A stretch of DNA of 64,000 nt, from assembly GCA_036768485.1 (NCBI GenBank), contig JAVLUZ010000154.1, positions 19,777,134-19,841,133 of the forward strand. Reading direction: 5' to 3'. A program made the translations under genes and the position numbers. Shown one piece after another: positions 24,604-35,182 of the stretch. The stretch is from Mermis nigrescens (Eukaryota; Nematoda; Enoplea; Mermithida; Mermithidae). How positions within the stretch are numbered: position 1 is the first letter of the stretch; every line of letters starts with the position of its first letter. The notes beneath the pieces were generated by a model. That model searched no databases, was not told the origin of the DNA, and worked only from the letters and a program-made list of their open reading frames with translations.

Positions 24604-26112
24604 AATAAGATTTTCTAGAGAATGACTTAATCCTCTCGATGAATCAATAAGAAATTCTCCAGTTCCTTTAAAAATTCTGCAATAACGTTGGGGTTTAGGG
24701 ATAATTCAGCAGTATAATTCATTATGCGATTTAATTGATTTTCTAAATTATGGGTTTTAAACATGTAGCTCCTAATTAAACCAATCGATTGGAAAGTTTC
24801 AGTAAAAAAGTTCTTGTGAAACAATGTGGGAGCATAAAAAGTGTAGGCTGACCAATTAGAGTGCCATACAATTTCAAGAGGTATTGGACTAACATGAACT
24901 GACCCATGTGAGGTAAACCAAGACGTGCCATGTTTAAAAATACCTATCAATTTACGATTACAGTCTATGACCGGGGAATTCGGAACTATATCTTGGCTTC
25001 CTGGGATTACAAATAAGGTTTTATTTTGATATTTAATTGGCAAAAATTGATAACAAATATTATTTAGAGAAAAATTCCAAAAAATTATTTTGGGAGTAAT
25101 TGTAGAACAATCCCATATTATTAAAGCTTCACCCGCAAAGGATGCATGCAAATTTTTCCGACCTAATAAGGCTCTTGCTCCTAATGTGGGATCGAGTTGT
25201 AAAAGTTGCCATACGACTCTGAGATATCAATCAGCTGACCTACAAAGTTCAAGCCATATATTTCGAAATAATTGAGATTCGAAATTTTTAATTTTTTCAA
25301 AAGAAATTGCAATTTAGCATTAATGGGATCAGCATCAGTCATTTGCGATAAATTTTTCGCTAAATTAATTTTTAAGGGGTTTGAACTTGCGAACTGAACG
25401 ATCACTCCCTGTGCGGTTTCAAAAGCATTAATGAGGTCACAGTGATTAGTCTTACGTACAAGAGTAAACGCTCCTTGAACTTTTTCTACCGTGAGATATT
25501 TATCTAACATCTGGGCTTCGTAAATACCAGTTTTTGTGAACAAACAAATGAGATTAAAATCATTTCTATTCCATACTATAGTGTTAAATGTGTGATTACA
25601 GTATCCTAATGGGGCTTGACATCCGCCAGTGTCACCAAGATCACTTAAAATTTTAATTCCATCATATGAAGATACAATACCTATTTCTAATATAAAATTA
25701 GTTTGAGTGAAACAATGGTCCGTGCAACACCAAATAAAAGATAAACTGAGAGAACGATTTGTCGACCAAAAATTGGGCTGAATTTCTACTAATGGGATAC
25801 CGTCAAAATTTTTTGTTTCCCAGGCTCGATTACATTCCCAAACTGAACTAGGGGTTTGATAAGCAGTATCACTAACTATGCCTTTAGAGCCGAAAAATCC
25901 GAAATTCGTACAAATACTTCTTGTTTTCGAATAACATTTCACAGCACGAGCTTCTACGGGCTTACTCCGGGGTGTCCAAATTTTAATAGGAACTTTTTGA
26001 GCTGCAGTCTCAAAAAGTTCTGGCAAAACGCAGTGAACTTTTCTGGGAATAGAAACTGCATGACCGTGTTCGATGAGATTGACATAAAAAATATGATTTT
26101 CTTCGGGATTCA
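24604..26112 (-). pseudogene. Env-like glycoprotein ectodomain of the retroelement
   Basis: Two long minus-strand pieces (26,112-25,181 and about 25,220-24,627) read as one Cys-rich extracellular protein, interrupted by a frameshift near 25,200 and another near 24,630-24,660. Features include paired cysteines (WCCTDHC, GDTGGCQAPLGYCNHTF), several N-glycosylation sites (NHT, NRS, NWS, NYT) and an amphipathic, coiled-coil-like C-terminal stretch. The membrane anchor lies in the next frame. The first 25 residues of the longest frame come from an abutting hAT-like repeat and are not part of the protein. The pattern is that of a viral class fusion glycoprotein captured by a retroelement. Whether it is Jingchuvirus-like, phlebovirus-like or baculovirus F-like cannot be decided by eye. 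Its function would be membrane fusion and virion surface. This copy is broken. Confidence 0.6.
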
Positions 26113-26316
26113 GAGAAAAAATGGTCTTAAAAGTGGTTGTATGACAAAAAAACATCATTTTTCGACGTTTCTCATTGAGCACTATCAAATGGCATCGAAA
26201 ATTGCTAAAAAAGCAAAAAAAAATTTTCTGGGAGGGCGGTATTTTGATTTCTGGGGTGGGGGGGGGGGTATTTTAACTTCTGGGGGTACATACCCCCAAA
26301 CCCCCACCCATGATGT
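26113..26316 (+). mobile_element. Left-truncated hAT-like copy abutting the Env gene
   Basis: Starts inside the family sequence (AAAAAATGGTCTTAAAAGTG) and lacks the CATAGGTGGGCAGC end. It ends near CACCCATGATGTG. The junction lies inside the 5-prime part of the Env-like gene, so either a deletion or the element insertion removed the upstream part of the retroelement. Confidence 0.65.
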
Positions 26317-26609
26317 GCTTGAAATGTGTAAAACCCATAATTTTTAAAAACGAATTTTTTGTATTAAATGTGCTATAAGCATTAAAAACAATATTTGTTG
26401 GTTTAACAAAACTCAGTTTTCATTATTTTACAAGTTTTAATTGCAAAAATCGTCAAATTTTCTATGCTTAAAAATTTACCAGGGGGGGGGAATTTCCACT
26501 GAATAAAATGATATTTAACGGTTTTATCACTTTAAATAATAAAAAATAAGGAAATTATGACAAAATCGTTATTTCAAAAAGTTCTCAAATTTTGTTTTTG
26601 AAAATTTAG
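26317..26609. other. Non-coding gap between repeat and PolB remnant
   Basis: AT-rich, no open frame. It ends in TTTGAAAATTTAG, a good splice acceptor for the first recognisable exon of the decayed polymerase gene, so at least its right part is intron. Confidence 0.5.
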
Positions 26610-27143
26610 ATCAAAGATGCGGATAATTTGTGCCTCACATGAGCAATTGTCTTGGCAAAAGCCCGGTTGAACAAGCACCCACAGTGGTACACCATAAGAG
26701 TAGGGAACGCAACAGGGAAATGCTGCAAAAGCGCCTTGCCCAACAATTAATGGCAGATTCTGGCCTCGAGAATTTTGCTGTATTCTGCGGAATTGAAGAA
26801 GCCCAAAAAATACAGGAGTACTTGGGGCCCGACTAGCAAATCAAGATAAGACATTCTCCAAAGAGCATTTCAACACAACAATCTACTAAGGCCCGCCCAC
26901 AGAAAAAATTTTGCACATATACCTCCACAACAATCACTATGATGTGATCACAAAAATGCCCGCATTTATGGCTTGATCCTACTACTGCAATAAATGCAAT
27001 CAAGGTTACAATACTGAGGAGGACCATAAATGCAATAGGCAAGGGTGTCCCAGCTGTCAGAGGCCAAAGCCATATTCCAAGCAGCAATACACCAAATACA
27101 ATAAATGCAACAGGTGAATAAATTTAATTATTATTATTATTAC

Positions 27144-27191
<48 letters not shown>

Positions 27192-30100
27192 TTATTTCAA
27201 AGCGAAGGTTTTCAAAGCTTTGACATTTTGTCCTCTCAAAAATAATATATTATCAAAATGAGATACCTATGCATCATAAAGTATTATATGAATGCACTAA
27301 TTTTTGAGACAGGTTATTTCCATTCATGTGAAAAGCATACAAATAATAAATATTGCTTATAAAAAATATTATATAATTACAAATAATTATATATATTTCA
27401 AGCAACAAACGGAGCTTTTTAGTCATTCTAACCAGAGATTTCGAAAAATGAGTATTTTTCACTTAAATAGCTTAAAATTGCATATTTTAAAATCAATAGG
27501 GTAAAAACGAATTCATATCATTGCAATGAGCCAATCCAAATCAAAGATAATGGGCAAAGTACAAAAAATCAGTCCCCTTTGCGATCGGCTGAAATGGTGC
27601 AAAAATTGCAATGAATTAGTGCAGACCTCCCATGCCAAATGGCATAAATGTTTCCAGTTCCATTGCAAGACTTGCAATGCGAGCGTGGACAAGGAGGGCC
27701 GACGAGTGCTATATGAAAGTGAGTTTTGAAGCTTAGATAATAATAAAAAAGTGATTAATTAGCTAAAAATTGAAAAATTGAAGAAATAAAGAAAATATTG
27801 AAAAAATAATTTAAAAAAAGAAAAAGGTAAAATTTGAACATGAATTATATAAAAATCTTATTTTGCATTTATCTCTTATGTGTACTATGTGTACAACACA
27901 AGGGATTCAGGAGGGATCAATGCTCTTTTTTCGGAATTTTTTTGATAATTTATTATTTTTTTCTAAAAACGGTATTTAAAAAACAATATTGCATTTTTGT
28001 TTTAATTTCATGCCGTTTTTGAAAAATTTTTCGGAATGATTACTGAAAAAGGGTTTCCTAAAAAGTACATTTACAACAACATTTAATTTAATTCGTCTTT
28101 TTTATTTCAGCCCATAAAGGAGGAAGACAAAAAATTGGACAAAAAGTGCCCCGTTTTCATTTCCTTTGATTTTGAAACAAGGCAGGACACGCAAATATCA
28201 GAAAATGCCTAAGGACTGATATTCAAACATATACCAAACTGCTGCATTACATACCAATTATGCGATCAACGCAGAGGCAAGGAATTGGGATCTTGACCAA
28301 CTGTGGAGGCCAAAACTGCCACATTTTTGCTGGAGAATCCTGTCAGAATGAGTTTGGTCAATGGCTGTTCTCCAAGAGCAGAACCGGTGGAGCAAATGTG
28401 CTGGCCCACAATGCCCGTGGATTTGATTCTCAGTTTCTGCAGGAATACCTGCATGAGCAGTGGACCATATTGCCTAAAGTGGTCACCAAAGGTAAGCTCA
28501 AAATCAGAAGCTAAGAGTATAAAATAATAAAAAACTTGAAAAATTAGCACTTCATAATTAAACATAAATCAATCGGTCATTGCCCTGAAATGGTTAAAGT
28601 GGCTTGCTGAAAAGGACAATATCCGATCAGGCATAAACTCAACAGTGGGGAAGTGAAGCTTGGCCAGTACAAGGTGGATGGAATCCACGGCCAAACAATT
28701 TACGAGTTCCAGGGCTGTTGGTATGTATTTTTCAATTTTTATTTAAAAATTAGGATTTTTTTCCCAAATTTTTTCCATAAAAAAGTAATTTTTCTAGCCA
28801 AAAATTATTAAAATGTAAATAATCAATAAAGTTTTCATAAAAATTTAGATTCCATATTATCTAAGCAAAATAAACATTTTATTATAAAAAATAAATTATT
28901 ATAATTATTCCCCCAAAATCGCATTTATGTTTTAAAAATTAATATTTTTGCCAAATTTGTATTTTTATGCAGAAAAATAAAGAATATTTGCTATAAAAGT
29001 AAATATTAAGTATATACCTAAAATAATTTGGGTTTTTTAATTGAAAAACGGCTAAAAGGTGGATTTTTATGTAAAAACAATTTTTTTGTAAAAAAAAGCT
29101 AATTTTTCCTTTTTTTTCATTAAGGTGGCACGGATGCCCAAAATGCGTACTACAGCGAGCCAAAATGATGCTTGAGAGGCAAAAAAGCGCTGAAGAGGCC
29201 TTTAAAGCCACCATGGACCGTAAGAAATACCTGGAATTGAAGGGGTACACTGTGGTAGAGAAATGGGGCTGCAAACTGGCTAAAGAACTGAAGAATAGAA
29301 AATTTTTTGAATCTAGTAAAAATATCATCTATGTATGATTATTATTCAAAGCAAACGTATCAAAAGGAGGAGAATATCCAAGCATTTTTCACTTTTTGTA
29401 CATGAAACTGATTTTTTTCGATTTTTCAGGAAAGCAAAGAAATGAAAGCCTTCTTTGACTCGGTCTAGATCACAGAACGCCTTGGGCCTCACGAAGCCTT
29501 TTTAGGAGGCAGGACCAACACAATAAAGCTCTACCACAAGTGCCAGACCAGAGAGACCATCCAATACATGTATGTGTGTTCATTGTACCTCTGGGTCTGC
29601 AAGAACGGCCAATTCCCTATCAAGTGAGAAAAGATTTAAGTTCATCTGCATGGAGTATACGCATGTTAAGAATATGGCTAAATAACCTTGGCGTTTTCAG
29701 GTTTAATATTTAAAAATGCGAAAAACTAATTGTGTTTTCTTATTTTTTCAGACATCCCAAAATTATCATCAAAAATTTCATGGATTTAACCACCAAACCC
29801 TACACAGGCATAGTCAAATGCACTGTTTTGCCTCCCCACGGCCTCTACCACCCAGTCCTGCCTTACCGCATGAACGGCAAGCTCCTGTTTCTGCTGTGCC
29901 AGAAATGCGCCAGCAAGCAAATCGATTTTTGCGAGCATACCAATTTGGAACAGGCATTGACTGGAGCATGGGTCACCTTGGAGCTCTACAAGGCCTTGGA
30001 AAAAGGCTACAAAGTGAGAAAAATAATATTAAAATACATAAGGGGATAAAAGGGTAAATAATGAATAACTACCTTTACATATTAAAAAATTGTATCAATT

Positions 30101-31909
30101 TTTTTGGGGGGAGGGGTTAAATACACTTTCCCCTTTAAAAATTCTGAATAAATTGAAAAATTATGTGTATATATTATTACGTGTAGTTATGCATATGATA
30201 TGAGAAAGGTAAAATCCCAAAAAATTACTTTTTAGAGTTTAATGGCCATTTTTCTGAAAACTTCTGAATAAATCAAGAAAAATTATATAAGGACATATTA
30301 TTATGGTATGATTATTATATCTTGCACGGTAGTGATAATTGGGGTAAAAACTCATAAAAATGTGCTTTAGGGCTAAAAAAGCAGATTTGCGTAAGAAACA
30401 TTTTCTTTTCTAAAAACTCCAAAAATTCCAAAAATTAAAAAACTAATTCAGTGATAAAAAACCATTTTTATTGATTTTTTGATAAAATATATAAAAATTA
30501 CCCTCCCTAAAAATACACTATTGTTAAAAATTAATTGTTTTTCATTGTTTCTTCAGATTGTAGAAATTCATGAGGTATGGCATTACCCCAAAACAGAGCA
30601 ATATGACACGAAAATGAAGACCGGAGGACTGTTTGCAGAGTATATAAACACCTTCCTGTGGCTTAAGCAGCAGTCTGATGGCTGGCCATCTCCCACTGAA
30701 ACCGATAAGGAAAAACTCAGTACGTGGAGATCTATTAACAAAAGGAGGGCATCAGATTAGACCCTGCAAAGATCAAGAAAAATCCTGGCATGAGAGCGTT
30801 AGCCAAGTTTATGCTCAACTTGTTCTGGGGCAAGGTGAGAAAAATTTTTAAAGTTTATCTGCATGCAGTATAAGTTTGATAGTACTACTTTAGATTGTGT
30901 TATAAAAGCGCTTTTAATACTCATAATTTGACGTTTTTTCTTTCTTTTTTCAGTTCGGCCAGCAAAACAACTTATCCCACATGGAATATTTTACCAACCG
31001 ACAGCCTTTTTTTGATCTCGCGTTCAGTGACAAGGTCAGTATTGCGAGCGTCCACTTTTTCGGAGATTCAATGGCCTGCATCACTTACACGAATGAAGAT
31101 CAGTTCTTAGAGGCTTTGCAGAACACCAACCTGGTCATTGCCTCTTTTGTAACCACTCAAGCTTGGCTAAAACTATACTCATATTTGGAGAAACTGGAGG
31201 AGCGGGTCCTCTACCTTGATACAGGTGAGATACATTTTTTTCTTATTAAAAAATGTATTTTTTGTGAAATAAGCATATTCTACATTTATGCATAAAAAAC
31301 CGTGGGGATTTTTGTCAGGGGGTTGATGTCAGCCCAAGCAATTTATGCCTATGATCACATGACGTTAATAGTTCTTTTTTTACTTTTCTTGACTCAATAA
31401 TCCACCTGAGCAACTTGAATGACACGCACACAGTCCCGACCGGCTGCTACCTCAGAGAAATGACAAACGAGCTAAGCAGGTTTGGACCAAATGCACACAT
31501 CTCAGAGTTTGCGGCTGGAGGCCCTAAGAACTTTGGCTACCAAGTAGCGAATGAAAATGGGGAAATTGTGAACAAAACAGTCAAAGTTTGGGGAATAGAT
31601 TTAAATCACTCAGCGCAAAAAACAGTTAATTTTGACTCCCTCCAAACCATGGTCTATCAATTCACAGTATCTGACATTCCTATGGTCAAGACAATATTGG
31701 AAAAAAGGATTTCGAGAGACCACAAAAGAAATGTCTTCATATCTATTTGTTCAAAAGATTACCTTGTAGTTTACACCAAAAGAGCTTTGCACGCATCACA
31801 TATCACATGCTTCCATTTGGTTATTAATTTTTTCCACATTTTTCTGTATATGATCATCATTTTTTTGTATTCTTTTTGCTCATTTTTTCTCTTAAGTCAT
31901 TGCCATTAA
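26610..31909 (+). pseudogene. polB: Maverick/Polinton DNA polymerase B, decayed multi-exon copy
   Basis: A protein-primed type-B DNA polymerase gene in about ten exons: roughly 26,610-27,114; 27,526-27,720; 28,111-28,492; 28,566-28,721; 29,126-29,327; 29,430-29,622; 29,752-30,014; 30,557-30,833; 30,955-31,226; 31,395-31,909. Diagnostic pieces in order: DNLCLT..AIVLAKARL; a zinc-ribbon YYCNKC...CPSC; a second one, CKNCNELV...CFQFHCKTCN; Exo I SFDFET; Exo II HNARGFDSQFL; a damaged Pol A (VCSLY, the aspartate before it lost); Pol B LFWGK split by an intron from FGQ; Pol C as YLDT cut by an intron before DSII. Several stops and frameshifts, a missing Exo III exon, and an AG-to-TG acceptor before the Pol C remainder make it dead. 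Element-encoded genes other than PolB were not found around it. It is a distant paralog of the copy at 54,908-59,681. Confidence 0.85.
27126..27190. repeat. TTA microsatellite in a PolB intron
   Basis: About twenty TTA/ATT triplets with one interruption, lying directly behind the end of the first recognisable polymerase exon. Confidence 0.95.
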
Positions 31910-32619
31910 TGTAAGTTTAGGTACTTTTGAATAAGGGTTGGATAAAAATGCTTTGAAAACATATAATAGTAAGTATAAGCAGGAGAGGGGTGGGTGAATT
32001 ATCCCCCTGGGTATCCTGAGCGTAAAATAAAAATTCATATTTTGGGGCAGCATTAAAAGAAAAACAAACAAACACTGAAAATTTTATTTTACATAAGAAA
32101 TGAAAATAATGTTTCACAGAATCATTAATTCTTCAGAGGCCATCATTGCTCTGAAAAAATAAAAAAGAATAAGGAGAACAAATTTAGAAATAAATAATGG
32201 CTAAGCATACCAAATAGGATAAATAGTAATAATACAATACTTTTTTGGTTGATAAACTTGCACAAATGAAAATTGTTCCACAAGAATTTTTATACAAATT
32301 TTTGCCAATTATACTCGAGGTCTTATAGATCACATTGAATCGTCTTTTTTTCGTAAAAATATATTGCCCCAAATCCAAAGCATCAAAAAGTAGCTTAATC
32401 AGCTTGCTTTCACTGATAGTAAAACATGATATGCATTTATTTTTGGAAACCATGTATTTAACAGCGTCCAAAATACTCAGGTGCTTGGAAAAATGTTTGT
32501 AAGCATTTTCCGAAATATAGAAGGGCGTATTGAAATTTTTTGAAGGATGATACCCTTTCATTTTAGCTACTGCTAACACAAAACAATATACAGGAGTTTG
32601 AAAAAATTACACAAGTGGA
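31910..32619 (-). other. Possible unrecognised minus-strand ORF in a gene-poor gap
   Basis: A 131-codon frame (32,579-32,184) is the only open stretch. It is Lys/Phe/Ile-rich, with SKHLSILDAVKYMVSKNKCI and then ISESKLIKLLFDALDLGQYI in its middle, and ends in hydrophobic, Tyr-rich residues. No motif, signal peptide or splice context stands out. It may be part of an adjacent broken gene or chance. Confidence 0.2.
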
Positions 32620-32929
32620 AATTTCACAGGTGAAAAATTTCCTTCCGGGGAAATTTTTGCAGGGGATAAAATGCATTCATATCCGATCATTCTTCAATTG
32701 GTATTGTTTCTCTAGTTGATAGCTGTACTATTAGCTTACCTAAGGATAAAAAATCAAGTTATTTGGCTACCTGGAACGCAAAAGACCACTGAGAAACTCT
32801 TTAAATTTGATTGGTCAAAATTTCCCCCGGAAGAATTTCCAGGGGGAAATTTCACTCTGCCTGTATATTGCATCATATGTGATCATTTGTCAGTTGGTTC
32901 TTAGAGGGCAGCTACTTCTGTCAGTCACA
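32620..32929 (+). repeat. Tandem duplication of the F-box gene 5-prime region, about 208-bp offset
   Basis: The AAATTTCC...GGGGAAATTT...GCATTCATATCCGATCATTC...CAATTGGT segment at about 32,630-32,705 recurs at about 32,817-32,900. The following coding start also recurs: TAGCTTACCTA...TTTGGCTACCTGG occurs at 32,733 and again at 32,941. The first copy is decayed; the second leads into the longer F-box reading frame. Confidence 0.75.
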
Positions 32930-34138
32930 ATGTCGCTCCATAGCTTACCTATTGAGTTGAAATTGAAAATCTTTGGCTACCTGGATTTTTTGGCTTGGTT
33001 TCGGACTGCAGGCATTTGTTGGGAATTGTGCGGCTTAATTCTGAATGCAGATATTCCTTTGTCCAAACACTTGACCGATTTCCATCAGTTTTTGATACGT
33101 GGGAGCCAACATAAGACAGTAATAGGTTTTTCCAAATTTTGTGAGAAAAAACGTATTTTTAAAGCTATGATCACTCAATTATTTTCAAAAATTTTTTTGG
33201 TGAAAAACCAGAAAGTTACGTTCAAAAACTGTGTATGTGGTATTTAATGTATTTGTTTTTCACTATGAAAATTTATTTTGAATAGCTAAATATTTTTTTA
33301 TTTTCAATTTGTTAGACTATTCCACTGGGTAGTTTTTATTGATGAAAATTTATTTTTCACTCAAGGATCTTTTTGCCCCTGGAAATCCAGACAACGACCC
33401 CGAAAAATTTTCACTATCAAAGGTGGCCCCAAAATTAGCTTTGTGGGTGAGGGACCCGGCTAGCATTCATTGCACAGGACATGACGGTTGCGGCTGGTAA
33501 AATGATGGTGGAAATCATCAAGCAATGCAGGCCTGCAACCATAAAAATTGAGAATGCTGAAATTAATGAAAGCTGGGTTCCCATTTTTAATGATGCGTGT
33601 ACTAAAACTCTCATTTATGGACACTTGCTCTGTTGAAAATTTGGTGAACGTTCTGGATAGTTTTTCGATTTATCGCATTATAATTCAAAATTCTACATTC
33701 GATTCATGGTTCGTCCTGCTTCTGAGATTGCTTCAGCCTACTGAGCTTTTTGCTTCTCGATGTTACTTTGACGCTTTACTGTCAAATACGGTAGATCTTG
33801 TTTTGAATGCATTGCCTGATCTGAAAAAATTACTGTTAACTTTGTATTTTTTGCGATATCCATGTGAACTGATGGCTTGCCGCACCATTACGCGTATTAT
33901 CAAAAATGCTCGCGCAAGAAATCACGATTTTGAGTTTATTTTCGAAGGCGCGAATTTTTTTCCTGATTATTTGACTCTAGAAAATGTTCTTCAAAATCAC
34001 TATGCGTTTGTGAATTATAAAATTCTTGTAAAGTTTCCGATTTCTTCACAAAAATGGATCATGAAAAATTACGATGAACAAAATCGTATTACGTTTGAAA
34101 ATGTAAGGCAGATTGATGACTTGTCCGACTTTTACTGA
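32930..34138 (+). pseudogene. F-box protein gene, broken
   Basis: The ATG at 32,930 opens a frame starting MSLHSLPIELKLKIFGYLDF, a canonical F-box (LPxEhhxxIFxYL...R...VC..W) at residues 5-45. F-box proteins recruit substrates to SCF ubiquitin ligases through Skp1. The frame probably leaves exon 1 near 33,118 (donor-like ACA/GTAATA). A second exon-like block begins after CACTCAAG at about 33,365 (DLFAPGNPDNDPEKF). It is interrupted by a frameshift near 33,475 and another near 33,630. From 33,630 to 34,138 a long frame encodes a Leu-rich region (NALPDLKKLLLTLYFL) of the kind that follows an F-box in leucine-rich-repeat or FTH-type proteins. It is a degenerate host gene or a rapidly evolving F-box family member. 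Confidence 0.55.
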
Positions 34139-34795
34139 ATAAAAAAATAAGAAAAAGATTATACATGTATAAGCAAGCTAGGGGGTATAATTAGGAAAAA
34201 GCATCCTATTATGTTATATTTTTCATTTTTTGGTAAGCGGACATAGAAAATAATAGGTTAAGGGTAGGCGCTAATGCCTGGCTGAAATTGTTAGTGCAGT
34301 GCAAATAGTAAATGATTCCGATTTTTTATTTAGGCGAACTTGCACATTTGCACATATTGTATATAATTTTGAATCATTGGTGAACAAATTTTTCGAAATG
34401 GACGGCTTTTGTACAGCTGACAATTTCCTCTGTCAATGATCCAGCAGTAGCTCACAAAGTATAAAATTTAAAACATAAAATTCTTTAAGCTCTGTGAAAA
34501 AACAACAATTTTATCTTAAAGGAAGTGATTTCCATGGCGCAATTCCCTCAAAATGCAAAAACGGTGATGTTCTTCTTTGATGATTGTGCATTCACTAGAG
34601 TAGTTTTTAAAATAATTCTTTTGATCCTATAAAAATTTTTAGTTATAAATGATATTTAGGTAACTAGTGAAGGTGATTTTTAGAAATTTTACTATGACAG
34701 CTCCAATTCAATGTGTGAAATAGCAACAAATGTAATTAATCTTATTTTATTTAAATAAACATAGACAAAATTAAATTCTATTTTGCATCTTACAG
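34139..34795. other. No firm gene
   Basis: AT-rich. A short acceptor-bounded open block at 34,521-34,562 (EVISMAQFPQNAKT, then GTGATG) could belong to the exon chain that follows, but this is weak. Confidence 0.35.
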
Positions 34796-35182
34796 GATGT
34801 ATTTGAGGCGATTGATGACAAGGGGGAAATACGTTGGTTCTCGAATGTAATAAATTCTAGATTTATAATAACATTATAAATATACCTAATAGCTTCTCAA
34901 ATACATTGACAGGCAGCAATAAGCGTGAATACACAAGTAGAAGAAGAGCCTAGATGCATCGAAAACAACAATTATTCAGAGGTATGAAGTAAACTTATGT
35001 ATGAAACATATGCCTAAGAAACCTATTAAAAATAATAACTTGGAAAAAAGTTTTTAACACAACTTAATGACTTTACTGAATAAGAATGATCCTTGAAATA
35101 AGAATATTATTTTCAGAATATTTTCAATAATTACTACCATTGGATGATCATGCAGATCATGAGCCAAGGGTGGATATCATAG
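34796..35182 (+). CDS. Candidate chain of small in-phase exons
   Basis: Three blocks have correct splice borders and matching phase 0. 34,796-34,846 (51 bp, CTTACAG before, GTAATA after) reads DVFEAIDDKGEIRWFSN. 34,913-34,981 (69 bp, TTGACAG before, GTATGA after) reads AAISVNTQVEEEPRCIENNN plus three residues. 35,117-35,182 (TTTTCAG before, in-frame TAG at the end) reads NIFNNYYHWMIMQIMSQGWI plus one residue. All exon lengths are multiples of three. No domain is recognised and upstream exons are not secure. It may be the 3-prime end of a host gene. Confidence 0.35.

Larger units (their letters stand above)
20165..26112 (-). mobile_element. Ty3/Gypsy-class retroelement with Env upstream of Pol
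   Basis: Reading the minus strand from high to low coordinates gives an Env-like glycoprotein with a C-terminal membrane segment, aspartic protease, reverse transcriptase, RNase H, integrase, and a small ORF. RT, RNase H and integrase in this order define the Ty3/Gypsy class. No gag was found before the protease; the place where gag should be is occupied by the glycoprotein, which joins the protease in one frame. The copy carries at least three frameshifts and a substituted RT catalytic Asp. The upstream end stops at a hAT-like repeat at about 26,113. I found no LTRs, primer-binding site or polypurine tract by eye. The element sits directly against a decayed Maverick polymerase gene. Confidence 0.75.

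Noticed and set aside
19659..26316. Similar repeats at both ends of the retroelement as possible LTRs
   Set aside because: The sequences at 19,659-19,916 and 26,113-26,316 are copies of the hAT-like family that occurs all over the window, the first with its own 8-bp duplication. They lack LTR features.
25856..26347. 163-codon plus-strand frame
   Set aside because: Antisense shadow of the Env-like gene joined to a hAT-like repeat.
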